DNA of 64,000 nt from Aliiglaciecola sp. 3_MG-2023. GTDB taxonomy: Bacteria > Pseudomonadota > Gammaproteobacteria > Enterobacterales > Alteromonadaceae. This document shows positions 27,489 through 35,316 of the stretch, piece by piece. The DNA lies in NCBI RefSeq assembly GCF_030548205.1, contig NZ_JAUORV010000007.1:124001-188000 (forward strand). The letters are read 5' to 3'. Every line of letters begins with the position of its first letter. Within the stretch, counting starts at the first letter, position 1. Below the pieces are notes generated by a model. The model did not search any database. It was given only the letters and a program-made list of their open reading frames with translations, and was not told the DNA's origin. Both the position numbers and the translations under genes were made by a program.

Positions 27489-27704
27489 TTACTTTTTCAC
27501 AGGAATACCTTTAAGTAACGCTAAAACTGCGCTGTTGTTGTTTAAATTAGCTAAATCAATGAGGTAGCTTTTTTCAAGTTCTTGCATTGAATGCTCAGAT
27601 ATAAGACTTTTTACAGTCTGCGTTTCGCCATTCACTATTGCGGTTTTAAGTGCAGCAAAATGCATAAAGCTATTGTCATCTTTATTTGAGTTTTCCGATG
27701 TCAT
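27489..27704 (-). CDS. Small uncharacterised protein (single ankyrin-like helix pair)
   Basis: This 71-residue protein has a strong GGGAGGA site before its ATG, so it is likely a real gene. The middle part (FAALKTAIVNGETQTVKSLI) looks like one ankyrin-type helix-turn-helix, followed by a second helical unit with LINN-like asparagines. One repeat is too little to call the family. It has no signal peptide or membrane segment. It lies between the RAYT gene and the XRE regulator on the same strand, 102 bp after the regulator, and could be co-transcribed with it. Confidence 0.6.
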   Translation of the reverse strand: MTSENSNKDDNSFMHFAALKTAIVNGETQTVKSLISEHSMQELEKSYLIDLANLNNNSAVLALLKGIPVKK

Positions 27705-27806
27705 TTATTCCTCCCAGGTCAAATTAAAACTCACATAGCTCGAATATTAACCTAACATATTATTCAGTGGTTTATCAATTTGTCCCATAATATTGATAAA
27801 CCACCA

Positions 27807-28556
27807 TCAACTGTCCCCATCATCAACTCTGCGCATGCTTTCAAATAGTGAGGGCTCCCAAGGTCGCATTGCCATCAATATGCCCATGTGTTGACGCTTA
27901 GATAGTGGTAGTGAGGCATCTTCTTGGTTGAGATCAGATGCTTCCTTAGTTAGCTGGTTTAACTTGCGCTGAATAATCTCTATTGACGTTTGTGAATATC
28001 TACCCCGGATATAAAGCCTGAAATTCCACTTTTCATCTTTTTTGGGAGCCATGAATTTCACCATTACCTCCTGTTCCATAAATTTCTCTAACGGACCGCC
28101 AGGTATCCATCTAAAATCTTGAGCAATCAAGGTCTTATAGTAATTATTGGGTAACAAGCTGATTATTTTAAGTTTGTCTAGTTTTGCTAATAAGCGGGTA
28201 CATTCGTATTGATCAATATCGTAGTGTTCAATCAATTCGTTAAATTTCCACGAATCCCGCACACACACGGCAACCAGCAGTAATTTAGGATCGGCGAGTA
28301 ATTGTAGTTCTTGTTCTTCCGTAAGTTGGCTGAGTTTCTCGGTTTGTTGCTGTGCTACCACAAACAGGTCAGAAAGTGACATCTGCAGTATGTCGCATAT
28401 TTCTTCAAGACGTTCTAGTGTAAAACTATTAGTTGAAAAAATGCGTTTTATGTTGGCCTCACTCATTGCTAACTTATCGGCAAGCGCTCGATAGGTAATT
28501 TGATGTTGTTTTAAAAGCTGCTTGAGCGTTTTACTTACCTGTCCAATTTGACTCAT
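27807..28556 (-). CDS. XRE-family transcriptional regulator with extended C-terminal domain
   Basis: This 249-residue protein has an N-terminal Cro/C1 helix-turn-helix at about residues 5-62 (ITYRALADKLAMSEANIKRIF, then LERLEEICDILQMSLSDLF). A 180-residue C-terminal region without a recognised ligand domain follows, possibly for dimerisation or sensing. It is divergent from the His-rich exported protein at 28684, and the 127-bp gap contains inverted-repeat candidates for its operator. It probably controls the genes to its right. Confidence 0.82.
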   Translation of the reverse strand: MSQIGQVSKTLKQLLKQHQITYRALADKLAMSEANIKRIFSTNSFTLERLEEICDILQMSLSDLFVVAQQQTEKLSQLTEEQELQLLADPKLLLVAVCVRDSWKFNELIEHYDIDQYECTRLLAKLDKLKIISLLPNNYYKTLIAQDFRWIPGGPLEKFMEQEVMVKFMAPKKDEKWNFRLYIRGRYSQTSIEIIQRKLNQLTKEASDLNQEDASLPLSKRQHMGILMAMRPWEPSLFESMRRVDDGDS

Positions 28557-28601
28557 TCTTTTCCTCGGGTATTAAAATAATAAACTAATGGTTGATGTTT
28601 A

Positions 28602-28640
28602 GTATACATAAAACAGTATTGTTTACACAGGGTATACCTG
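28602..28640. promoter_or_regulatory. Candidate operator cluster between XRE and the exported protein
   Basis: GTATAC occurs at 28602-28607 and 28632-28637, 30 bp apart. Between them lies the inverted repeat AAACA (28611-28615) / TGTTT (28620-28624) with a 4-bp centre. The right copy is also framed by CAGG/CCTG. XRE regulators usually bind such dyads in their own divergent promoters. Binding is inferred. Confidence 0.35.
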
Positions 28641-28683
28641 AAAGCTATTGTTCATCTCGTTCACAACAAACAGGAAGAACAAT

Positions 28684-29043
28684 ATGAAAGCCTTAACTAC
28701 TGCTTTAATAATCATTTTATCTACATCATCTTTGAACGCACTTGCTGAAGGATCTGTCCATCATAGTGGACAGGCAAGTAAACATACTGCTTTAGCTGCA
28801 TCGGAAGGATTAGCTTCTACCGCTAAAGTGGCTAGCGTGGTAATGGTCACCCCAGTGATAGTCGCAGGTAGCGTGAGCTTAGTTGCTGGAAGCGCTGTTG
28901 TAGAGGCCGGGGATGCATTAAGTGATGGCCTCATGTCCTCCCATAGTGCTTCTCATGAACATCATCATCAACAAACATTGATTATCACTGAGCATACTAT
29001 CACTGCTGATCCTGCCCCTAATCAAGTGATTAAACGACAGTAA
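28684..29043 (+). CDS. Exported small protein with glycine/valine-rich segment and His-rich tail
   Basis: From ATG 28684 (AGGAAG upstream) this protein has 119 residues. A cleavable signal peptide, MKALTTALIIILSTSSLNALA, precedes the mature part. That contains a hydrophobic Val/Ala/Gly segment (about 50-80), which could be membrane-associated or aggregate-forming, and a His-rich stretch (ASHEHHHQQ) that might bind metal. An upstream ATG at 28648 would spoil the signal peptide. The family is not recognised. It is followed 54 bp later by the DUF2145 gene, which suggests a two-gene operon under the XRE regulator. Confidence 0.65.
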   Translation: MKALTTALIIILSTSSLNALAEGSVHHSGQASKHTALAASEGLASTAKVASVVMVTPVIVAGSVSLVAGSAVVEAGDALSDGLMSSHSASHEHHHQQTLIITEHTITADPAPNQVIKRQ

Positions 29044-29097
29044 ATTAGCCTGACGCTTTTGAATAATTCTAATAACTTTTGTACGGAGACTAAGGAA

Positions 29098-29907
29098 ATG
29101 AAATCTCGAACATATTATCTACTCATCATGATTAGTACGTTTAGTTTTTTGCCTAACATTGTATTTGCTGGCAGTCAAAGTGATGCTCCTAGTCAGCACG
29201 AGCCTAAGAAAATTATTAAATTTGCCAAAGACGTTGAAAAATATGCAGCCTCTAAGGGCGCTAGAGCATTTATTATTGCAAGAGTAGGGAGGCCAGAGAA
29301 AGATTTGCCTGAAGGAATTAAGTTTACCCATACGGCAGTAGCATTGTATTCAAATATTACCTTGGACAATGGTGAAGTAGTGCAAGGTTACGCAATACAT
29401 AACCTTTATCAAATAAATGGAAAGCCGAATCAAAGTGAACTCATTGTCGACTATCCAGTGGATTTCTTCTGGGGTGTACATGAATTAACTGCCGGCATTT
29501 TAATTCCACGCAAAGAAGTACAGGAAAAACTGATAGAATTGATCGCTTCGGGAAACGATAAAGCTCTGCACAATCAACACTATTCGGTTATTGCTAACCC
29601 GTTCAATTCGACCTTTCAAAACTGTACTGAGTACACTCTAGATTTACTTAATTCGGCCATCTACGGCACGCGAGATGTTGCGCAATTGAAGGTTAATGCA
29701 AAAGCACATTTCCATGCACAACAGGTCAAGACTAACCCATTTAAATTGTTTTTTGGCTCTCTATTCATGGATGATGTCACTACTAAAGATCACGACGGCA
29801 AGGTATTTACAGCGACGTTTACCACCATTGGCAATTACCTAAGACGGAACGAATTGGCCAGTGAATTTATTACTTTCACGGCAAGCGGAGATATAAACTC
29901 ATTGTAA
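29098..29907 (+). CDS. DUF2145 family exported protein
   Basis: From ATG 29098 (TAAGGA just upstream) this 269-residue protein has a signal peptide ending near VFAG. The body contains ARVGRP (61-66), FTHTAVAL (76-83), AIHNLYQ (99-105) and FQNCTEYTLDLL (173-184). DUF2145 has no established function. The order His78 then Cys176 is that of circularly permuted NlpC/P60-type papain folds, so a hydrolase is possible, but this is inference from two motifs. A start at 29059 would bury the signal peptide. Confidence 0.75.
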   Translation: MKSRTYYLLIMISTFSFLPNIVFAGSQSDAPSQHEPKKIIKFAKDVEKYAASKGARAFIIARVGRPEKDLPEGIKFTHTAVALYSNITLDNGEVVQGYAIHNLYQINGKPNQSELIVDYPVDFFWGVHELTAGILIPRKEVQEKLIELIASGNDKALHNQHYSVIANPFNSTFQNCTEYTLDLLNSAIYGTRDVAQLKVNAKAHFHAQQVKTNPFKLFFGSLFMDDVTTKDHDGKVFTATFTTIGNYLRRNELASEFITFTASGDINSL

Positions 29908-30033
29908 GGTATATTAATAATAAACTTTAGGGCTTGAAATAAGCTACATTTAAAAATTGGGTTTATTAATGGCCTTGTTGAAGGCAAGCTTTATCCATAC
30001 CTTAGATAACACATTAAACAACAGGGAATTATT

Positions 30034-30495
30034 ATGACAACACAACCGGTAACGACTTCTATGCACGCCCCAACAAAATCTTATACCTATGCAGCTGTTG
30101 CAGCTTTGATTATCGGCATCGGTGCTTATGGTGTGGGGCTCTTTAATGCTCAAATGTTACTTAATGAAAAAGGTTACTATCTAATAACGTTACTTTATGG
30201 ATTATTTTCTACAGTTTCTTTGCAGAAAAATGTAAGAGATAAGGCTGAAGGTATAAACACTTCATCTATTTACAGCACCTTGTCATGGTTATCTTCCGGT
30301 CTAGCCATAGGGCTTTTAGTGATTGGTTTGATCAATGCTGATTTATTATTGAGTGAAAAAGGATTTTACGCTATGGCATATACATTAAGTTTGTTTGCAG
30401 CTGTGACTGTCCAAAAAAACGTTAGAGATAAACAAGCTTTAGATAATTCCACTGCCGTTGAAGCAGCAGAAACCACAGAACCGGTCGTAATCTAA
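30034..30495 (+). CDS. YiaA/YiaB-type inner membrane protein
   Basis: This 153-residue protein is made of two similar halves, each with two hydrophobic helices and the shared ending (T)VSLQKNVRDK / TVQKNVRDK. This is the YiaAB two-helix duplication. In Enterobacteria YiaA/YiaB are inner-membrane proteins of poorly known role, reported in stress or envelope contexts. The ATG has AGGGAA upstream, and the gene is followed by a strong terminator. It is separate from the DUF2145 gene by 126 bp, so it may have its own promoter. Confidence 0.82.
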   Translation: MTTQPVTTSMHAPTKSYTYAAVAALIIGIGAYGVGLFNAQMLLNEKGYYLITLLYGLFSTVSLQKNVRDKAEGINTSSIYSTLSWLSSGLAIGLLVIGLINADLLLSEKGFYAMAYTLSLFAAVTVQKNVRDKQALDNSTAVEAAETTEPVVI

Positions 30496-30524
30496 AAATA
30501 AAAAGACATAAGCAAAACCAGTAC

Positions 30525-30555
30525 AGCCTGTTTATCAAATAAACAGGCTTTTTTC
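30525..30555. terminator. Rho-independent terminator after the YiaA-like gene
   Basis: A 9-bp stem AGCCTGTTT (30525-30533) / AAACAGGCT (30541-30549) with a 7-nt loop and a following T6 run separates the convergent YiaA-like and OsmC genes. It works best on the plus strand. Confidence 0.85.
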
Positions 30556-30559
30556 TTTA

Positions 30560-30955
30560 TCACTCTTCAACTCGATAAGACGTGGTTATGTTCACATTTC
30601 CAGTTAACATCAACATCACTGAACAATATTTTTCACAGGATAACTGCACTGCACGAGCTAGGTGTTTATCACTTATTTTTTCACCGCTAACTACATATTC
30701 TGCATGAATATCGGTAAATACTTTTGGAGCAGAATCTGCTCGAGTTGCTGAGAGTTCACATCGGCAACTTGTTAGAGGCAGACGAGATTTCTTCATAATT
30801 TCAACTACATCAACGGAAGAACAGGCTCCTACGGATAATAGGACTGTCTCCATTGGTGTTAATTGATCACCATTTCCATCTAATTGGAGTTTTTTACCCG
30901 ATTCGGTTTCACAATCAAACAGCATATCTTTTTGCCAGGTAACAGTGGCTTGCAT
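30560..30955 (-). CDS. OsmC/YhfA family protein
   Basis: This 131-residue protein has the OsmC layout, with Cys45 in LSVGACSSVDV and Cys109 in LSCEKYCSVMLML. In OsmC/Ohr proteins two such cysteines form a thiol peroxidase site. The sequence is closest to the YhfA branch, whose substrate is unknown. It has a good AAGGAAC ribosome site and lies 30 bp after the CvfB gene on the same strand, a possible two-gene operon. Confidence 0.88.
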   Translation of the reverse strand: MQATVTWQKDMLFDCETESGKKLQLDGNGDQLTPMETVLLSVGACSSVDVVEIMKKSRLPLTSCRCELSATRADSAPKVFTDIHAEYVVSGEKISDKHLARAVQLSCEKYCSVMLMLTGNVNITTSYRVEE

Positions 30956-30985
30956 TTCTTGTTCCTTGTTAAGGTCGTTATAGTT

Positions 30986-31819
30986 TTACTTTACTAGTGT
31001 GATTTTCGTTTTATCGATTAAAATACGTTTTTGTTTAAACAGCGATCCCAAAGCCTTTTTATAGGCATTTTTACTGGCTCCAAAGCGCTGAGTAATTTCA
31101 TGGGGAGGACTTTTATCGGTTAACGTTGAAAGGCCGTCATGGGCTATTAAATCGTCAATGATAAGCTCGGTTAGCTCTTTTCTTGCTTGTTCATTGTGAA
31201 ACTGAAAACACAAATCAATTTTTCCATCTTCGCGAATACGTTTAATGAAACCTTTCATCTGTTGACCAGTTCGAATTGGTTTAAACACTTCGTCCTTAAA
31301 AATTAGGCCAAGATGAGTACCATTTATCACCGCTTTGTAGCCTAAATCTGTGCGACCACAAATGATCAAATCTGCTTCTACTCCAGCTTTAAGATCATGA
31401 CCCTCTTCAGATAAAAAGTCGCGAAGCTTAGTAGATGCTGCAAGGCGTCCGGTTTCTGGATCTTCAAAAACATAAACGACATACTCAACACCCTCGGACA
31501 TAGGGCGTTCTTGTTCACTAAAAGGAACTAAAAGATCTTTTTCTAACCCCCAATCTAAAAAAGCACCAACACGCGTTAGGCTTTTTACTTTTAATACCGC
31601 AACTTCATTTACCTGGGCGAGGGGGATCTTAGAGGTCGCTATAATGCGATCCTCGCTGTCATGATAAATAAAAACATTGACCATTTGACCAACTTCACAA
31701 CCTTCAGGCGCAGAACCATTTGGCAGTAAAATACGTTCCACTTGGGAACCATCTAGATAAAATCCAAAGGGCAATTTGTCAACCACTTCTAAGCGATTCA
31801 TTTTTCCAATTTGTAGCAT
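30986..31819 (-). CDS. CvfB-like S1 RNA-binding protein (YitL family)
   Basis: This 277-residue cytoplasmic protein begins MLQIGKMNRLEVVDKLPFGFYLD and has successive S1-type OB folds. The clearest is VLKVKSLTRVGAFLDWGLEKDLLVPFSEQ near residues 75-103, with another near 145-205. A winged-helix domain (PPHEITQRFGASKNAYKKALGSL) ends the protein. CvfB proteins bind RNA and influence virulence gene expression in Gram-positives; in this order the role is untested. AGGTG precedes the ATG. Confidence 0.88.
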   Translation of the reverse strand: MLQIGKMNRLEVVDKLPFGFYLDGSQVERILLPNGSAPEGCEVGQMVNVFIYHDSEDRIIATSKIPLAQVNEVAVLKVKSLTRVGAFLDWGLEKDLLVPFSEQERPMSEGVEYVVYVFEDPETGRLAASTKLRDFLSEEGHDLKAGVEADLIICGRTDLGYKAVINGTHLGLIFKDEVFKPIRTGQQMKGFIKRIREDGKIDLCFQFHNEQARKELTELIIDDLIAHDGLSTLTDKSPPHEITQRFGASKNAYKKALGSLFKQKRILIDKTKITLVK

Positions 31820-31889
31820 ACACCTGACTTTTTTTAAGAATAAAGTAAACTAGCGAATCTTAGTTGTGATCTGTGTGAAAATCACTATG

Positions 31890-31918
31890 TTGAACTCGCC
31901 TTAGATCACCATTATATC
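31890..31918 (+). promoter_or_regulatory. Candidate promoter of the pxp operon
   Basis: TTGAAC at 31890-31895 and TATATC at 31913-31918 are separated by 17 bp and lie about 26 bp before the pxpA TTG start. Both hexamers match the sigma-70 consensus at four positions. No operator was recognised. Confidence 0.35.
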
Positions 31919-31943
31919 TGAATTTACATGGAGCAATAAGCGC

Positions 31944-32675
31944 TTGATCAAACTAAATTGTGACTTAGGTGAAAGTTATGGGGCGTGGCGCATGCCGCAT
32001 GACGATTTAATTATGCCATACGTCGACATGGCTAACATTGCTTGCGGTTTTCACAGTGGTGACCCGCAGGCTATGCAATCCGCTATCATCTCTGCAAAAA
32101 AGCACAATGTAATAATAGGTGCACATCCTTCCTACCCTGACTTACAAGGTTTTGGTCGTCGCAGTATGGCCTTGTCCGAAGCTGAACTAATTCCACTGCT
32201 ACATTATCAAATTGCGGCATTAGAGGGCATGGCTAAAATTCATGCTAAAACTGTCGATTATGTCAAGCCACACGGCGCTTTATATAACGATATGATGGCT
32301 AACCAAAGTTTATTTGAAACTGTTGTAAAGGCTGTCAGTCTATATTCAGAAGGATTAATTTTGGTCGTTCAAGCGGTATCGGATTGGCAATCTTTCAAGC
32401 AAATAGCAAATAAGTATCATGTTGAACTTCAATTTGAAGCCTTTGCAGATAGGCGATATACAGAAACAGGGTTGCTATTATCCCGCGCTAAACCCGGAGC
32501 CGTGTTGCAGCTAAATGATATGTTTGCGCAGGTAAAGAGAATGGTAGAAAGCCAAGAAGTAGTATCTGCATCGGGACAAGTTTTACCGTTAAAAATAGAC
32601 ACACTATGTGTCCATGGTGATAGTAAAGGTGCAGCCGAAGCGGTGAAACATATCCGTGAGCTATTATCTTTATGA
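31944..32675 (+). CDS. pxpA: 5-oxoprolinase subunit PxpA (LamB/YcsF family)
   Basis: PxpA with PxpB and PxpC hydrolyses 5-oxoproline (pyroglutamate) to glutamate using ATP. This 243-residue protein begins IKLNCDLGESYGAW and contains NIACGFHSGDP, GAHPSYPDLQGFGRR and VKPHGALYN, all characteristic of the YcsF fold. It starts with TTG, preceded by GGAG at 31930-31933. It is the first gene of pxpABC-dat-alr, 31 bp before pxpB. Confidence 0.93.
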   Translation: MIKLNCDLGESYGAWRMPHDDLIMPYVDMANIACGFHSGDPQAMQSAIISAKKHNVIIGAHPSYPDLQGFGRRSMALSEAELIPLLHYQIAALEGMAKIHAKTVDYVKPHGALYNDMMANQSLFETVVKAVSLYSEGLILVVQAVSDWQSFKQIANKYHVELQFEAFADRRYTETGLLLSRAKPGAVLQLNDMFAQVKRMVESQEVVSASGQVLPLKIDTLCVHGDSKGAAEAVKHIRELLSL

Positions 32676-32706
32676 CTGTCTTTAAACTAGTTAAGTCAAT
32701 CGAATC

Positions 32707-33420
32707 ATGAAGTACCCAGAAGTTACGATAAATGTAGCCAGCGAAAATGCCTTAATTGTCTATTTTGATGGGCTAACACTCAATGAAAAAAATCAACAAG
32801 TAAGTATGTTTGTGCACCTATTGCAACAGACAGATATTCCTTGGGTGCAAGAGGTTATCCCTGCATATCATTCTGTATTAATTAGTTTCGACATTTTTCT
32901 TACAGATTTTTTTGCAGTGAAAGCACGCATTTTAGAATTGGTTAAGACTCTACAAAATGACAATGGCGTAAACGCAGGTACTTCACTGACACCGAATATT
33001 GTTGATATCCCGGTCTGCTATGGCTTGCCTGAAGACAACGATTTACAGCGAATTGCTAAACACAATAACATGCCTGTCCATGAAGTTATTCAACTGCACC
33101 AACAACTCAGCTACCGAGTTTATTGTTTAGGTTTTGCGCCTGGCTTCGCATTTCTAGGGGAAACCCATGACAATATAGCCACCCCTAGATTAACAGCCCC
33201 TCGTAAGAAAGTGCCAAAAGGTGCAGTGGCTATCGCTGATCGACAAACCGCTATCTATCCTAATGAATCGCCAGGAGGATGGAATATTGTTGGTGTTTGT
33301 CCGCTAGAATTATTTGCCCCAAAACGAACATCACCTTCTCCATTCAAAGTAGGCGATACCGTTAGGTTTAAGCAAATTAGTGAAGATAAGTATTACCAAA
33401 TGCTGGAGCACAATTCGTGA
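32707..33420 (+). CDS. pxpB: 5-oxoprolinase subunit PxpB (KipI family)
   Basis: This 237-residue cytoplasmic protein has the KipI/PxpB cyclophilin-like C-terminal half, with CLGFAPGFAFLG and the following PRLTAPRKKVPKGAVAI and PGGWNIVG segments (about 140-200). In Bacillus, KipI inhibits the sporulation kinase KinA, but the pxpA neighbour indicates the oxoprolinase role here. It overlaps pxpC by four bases (GTGA). Confidence 0.93.
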   Translation: MKYPEVTINVASENALIVYFDGLTLNEKNQQVSMFVHLLQQTDIPWVQEVIPAYHSVLISFDIFLTDFFAVKARILELVKTLQNDNGVNAGTSLTPNIVDIPVCYGLPEDNDLQRIAKHNNMPVHEVIQLHQQLSYRVYCLGFAPGFAFLGETHDNIATPRLTAPRKKVPKGAVAIADRQTAIYPNESPGGWNIVGVCPLELFAPKRTSPSPFKVGDTVRFKQISEDKYYQMLEHNS

Positions 33421-34391
33421 ATCATGTTATTGAAATAATGACTACTGGCTTACAAAGTATGTTAGTGGATTCAGGTCGAAGAGGCTACCAGCACTTGGGG
33501 ATCACCTCTGGTGGTCCGGCAGACCGACGCAGTTGCCTATGGGCTAACTGGTTATGTGATAATAAAGATAATGCCCCTAGTATTGAAGTAGTTGGTTGCG
33601 GATTTAGTTTCAAAGCCCTTTCTTATTGCCAGGTGGCGATATCTGGGGGCGCTACTGAGATTTCTATTAATGATCGCATTTTCCTATCTTGGCGCAATTT
33701 TAAATTGAATGCCGGTGATGTTTTAACCATTAATAAATCCGATAATGGGCTTCGTAGTTATGTGGCTGTCCATCAAGGTTTTCATGTACCAGAAATCTTT
33801 GGAAGTTGCACAACGGTTATGCGCGATAGGCTAGGGGGCTTAACGCAAGACGGGCAAGTATTGAAGCTCGGAGATCAAATTGCATTCTATAGTCAAACTC
33901 CTGCCACTGAGCTCAAAATACCAAAAATCGCTCCTCTTGAGGCCCAAAGAAGTGTTAAGGTTGCGGCAAATAGTGAATTAACCTTGAGATTGGTCGAGGG
34001 CTATCAAATTAACGACTTTTCAGCTGTGGCGATAAGGCAACTATATCTTAATCAATACGTCGTAAGCCCCGACTCAAGTAGAATGGCTTGTAAGTTGACT
34101 GGCAATCCTATTGCGGCACCGAATCAACCAATGTTATCAGAAGGAATTACCCGAGGTGCTGTGCAAATTCCTCAGCAAGGGTTACCTATTATTATGTTGG
34201 ATGATAGGCAGACTGTAGGAGGCTACTACAAGGTGGGCAGTGTCTTGTCCGTTGATTGTGACAAATTGTCTCAAGCAACACCTGGATGCAAAGTCACTTT
34301 TTCAGCAATTGACATTCAAACCGCCCACAACTTGGTTAATCTGGCAGAAGTTAAACACGCTAAGCTTTTCACCCGAATTCAATCTAACTAA
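33417..34391 (+). CDS. pxpC: 5-oxoprolinase subunit PxpC (KipA/biotin-dependent carboxyltransferase-like)
   Basis: This 324-residue protein begins with GTG overlapping the pxpB stop. It contains LQSMLVDSGRRGYQHLGITSGGPAD (about 13-37), SGGATEISIN and the C-terminal GAVQIPQQGLPIIMLDDRQTVGGY, all typical of the KipA/AHS2 domain. With PxpB it forms the ATP-dependent oxoprolinase complex together with PxpA. It is followed 15 bp later by the D-amino-acid aminotransferase gene. Confidence 0.93.
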   Translation: MNHVIEIMTTGLQSMLVDSGRRGYQHLGITSGGPADRRSCLWANWLCDNKDNAPSIEVVGCGFSFKALSYCQVAISGGATEISINDRIFLSWRNFKLNAGDVLTINKSDNGLRSYVAVHQGFHVPEIFGSCTTVMRDRLGGLTQDGQVLKLGDQIAFYSQTPATELKIPKIAPLEAQRSVKVAANSELTLRLVEGYQINDFSAVAIRQLYLNQYVVSPDSSRMACKLTGNPIAAPNQPMLSEGITRGAVQIPQQGLPIIMLDDRQTVGGYYKVGSVLSVDCDKLSQATPGCKVTFSAIDIQTAHNLVNLAEVKHAKLFTRIQSN

Positions 34392-34406
34392 TATTTTGGC
34401 AGTAAT

Positions 34407-35270
34407 ATGACTGATTCAATTGTATTCCTTAATGGTACTTTCATGCCCCAAAGTGAGGCGATGATATCCCCACTTGATCGTGGTTTTTTGTTTGGGGATG
34501 GGATTTACGAGGTAATACCCGCCTATGACCGGAAAATGGTCGGCTTTGCTCCACATATCAGACGTTTGCAAAATAGCTTAACAGCGATAGGCATTAACTT
34601 AGATTGGTCTGAGGACAAGTGGCGACAGCTTTTAAGCGAGCTGTTAAGGCAAAATAGCGGAGATAGCCTGGCCATTTATATTCAAGTGAGTCGAGGGGTC
34701 AGTCCTAAACGGCAACATGGTTTCCCTGACAATATCGAACCAACCTTATTTATGATGTGTTACGCCATTAAACCACCAGTTAATTATGATGATGGGAATC
34801 ACCAAGGGTTGCACTTAGTAAGCCAGCAAGATCTGCGCTGGCGTCAATGTCATATTAAGTCTACCTCTTTGTTGGGCAACGTTTTACATTACCAAAGTAG
34901 TCAAGATCACAATGTCGATGAATGCTTGCTTTTCAATGAAGCTGAGCAAATTACAGAAGCATCATCTTGCAATGTTTTTGTGGTTAAAAATAAACAGATT
35001 TTTACGCCGTCTTTGGACTCGCAATTATTACCAGGGATTACACGAGCAATTGTTTTAGATCTTTTGAGAACGCATACTGATTATCAAGTCTTGGAGCAAA
35101 ATATCAGTTTACAACAAGCTCGATCTGCGGATGAAATTTGGTTAACCAGTTCGACTAAAAATATTGCACCAGCGATAACCTTAGACGGAGAAAAAATTGG
35201 TAGTGGCAAGATTGGAAAAACGTATAAAGAAGTGAATTCGTTATTTAATCAATTTAAATATGATTACTGA
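34407..35270 (+). CDS. dat: D-amino-acid aminotransferase (class IV, PLP)
   Basis: This 287-residue fold-type IV PLP enzyme begins IVFLNGTFMPQSEAMISPLDRGFLFGDGIYE, the class IV start. The PLP lysine lies in CHIKSTSLLGNVL (near residue 151), and EAEQITEASSCNVFVV and LLPGITRAIVLDLL follow. D-alanine transaminases make D-glutamate from D-alanine and 2-oxoglutarate; branched-chain aminotransferases are close relatives, so the exact substrate is inferred from the neighbouring alanine racemase. It lies in the pxp operon. Confidence 0.85.
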   Translation: MTDSIVFLNGTFMPQSEAMISPLDRGFLFGDGIYEVIPAYDRKMVGFAPHIRRLQNSLTAIGINLDWSEDKWRQLLSELLRQNSGDSLAIYIQVSRGVSPKRQHGFPDNIEPTLFMMCYAIKPPVNYDDGNHQGLHLVSQQDLRWRQCHIKSTSLLGNVLHYQSSQDHNVDECLLFNEAEQITEASSCNVFVVKNKQIFTPSLDSQLLPGITRAIVLDLLRTHTDYQVLEQNISLQQARSADEIWLTSSTKNIAPAITLDGEKIGSGKIGKTYKEVNSLFNQFKYDY

Positions 35271-35316
35271 CTTTTAATTTTTTACTACTTTTTATTGCAT
35301 CAGGACACGCTACTTA

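Noticed and set aside
28753-28774. CTGTCCA/TGGACAGGCA dyad resembling the RAYT-associated repeats
   Set aside because: It lies inside the signal-peptide protein coding region, where the codons explain it; only the short core matches.
33763-33774. GTGGCTGTCC inside pxpC
   Set aside because: It encodes conserved VAVH residues of the protein, and a single copy in a CDS is expected by chance.
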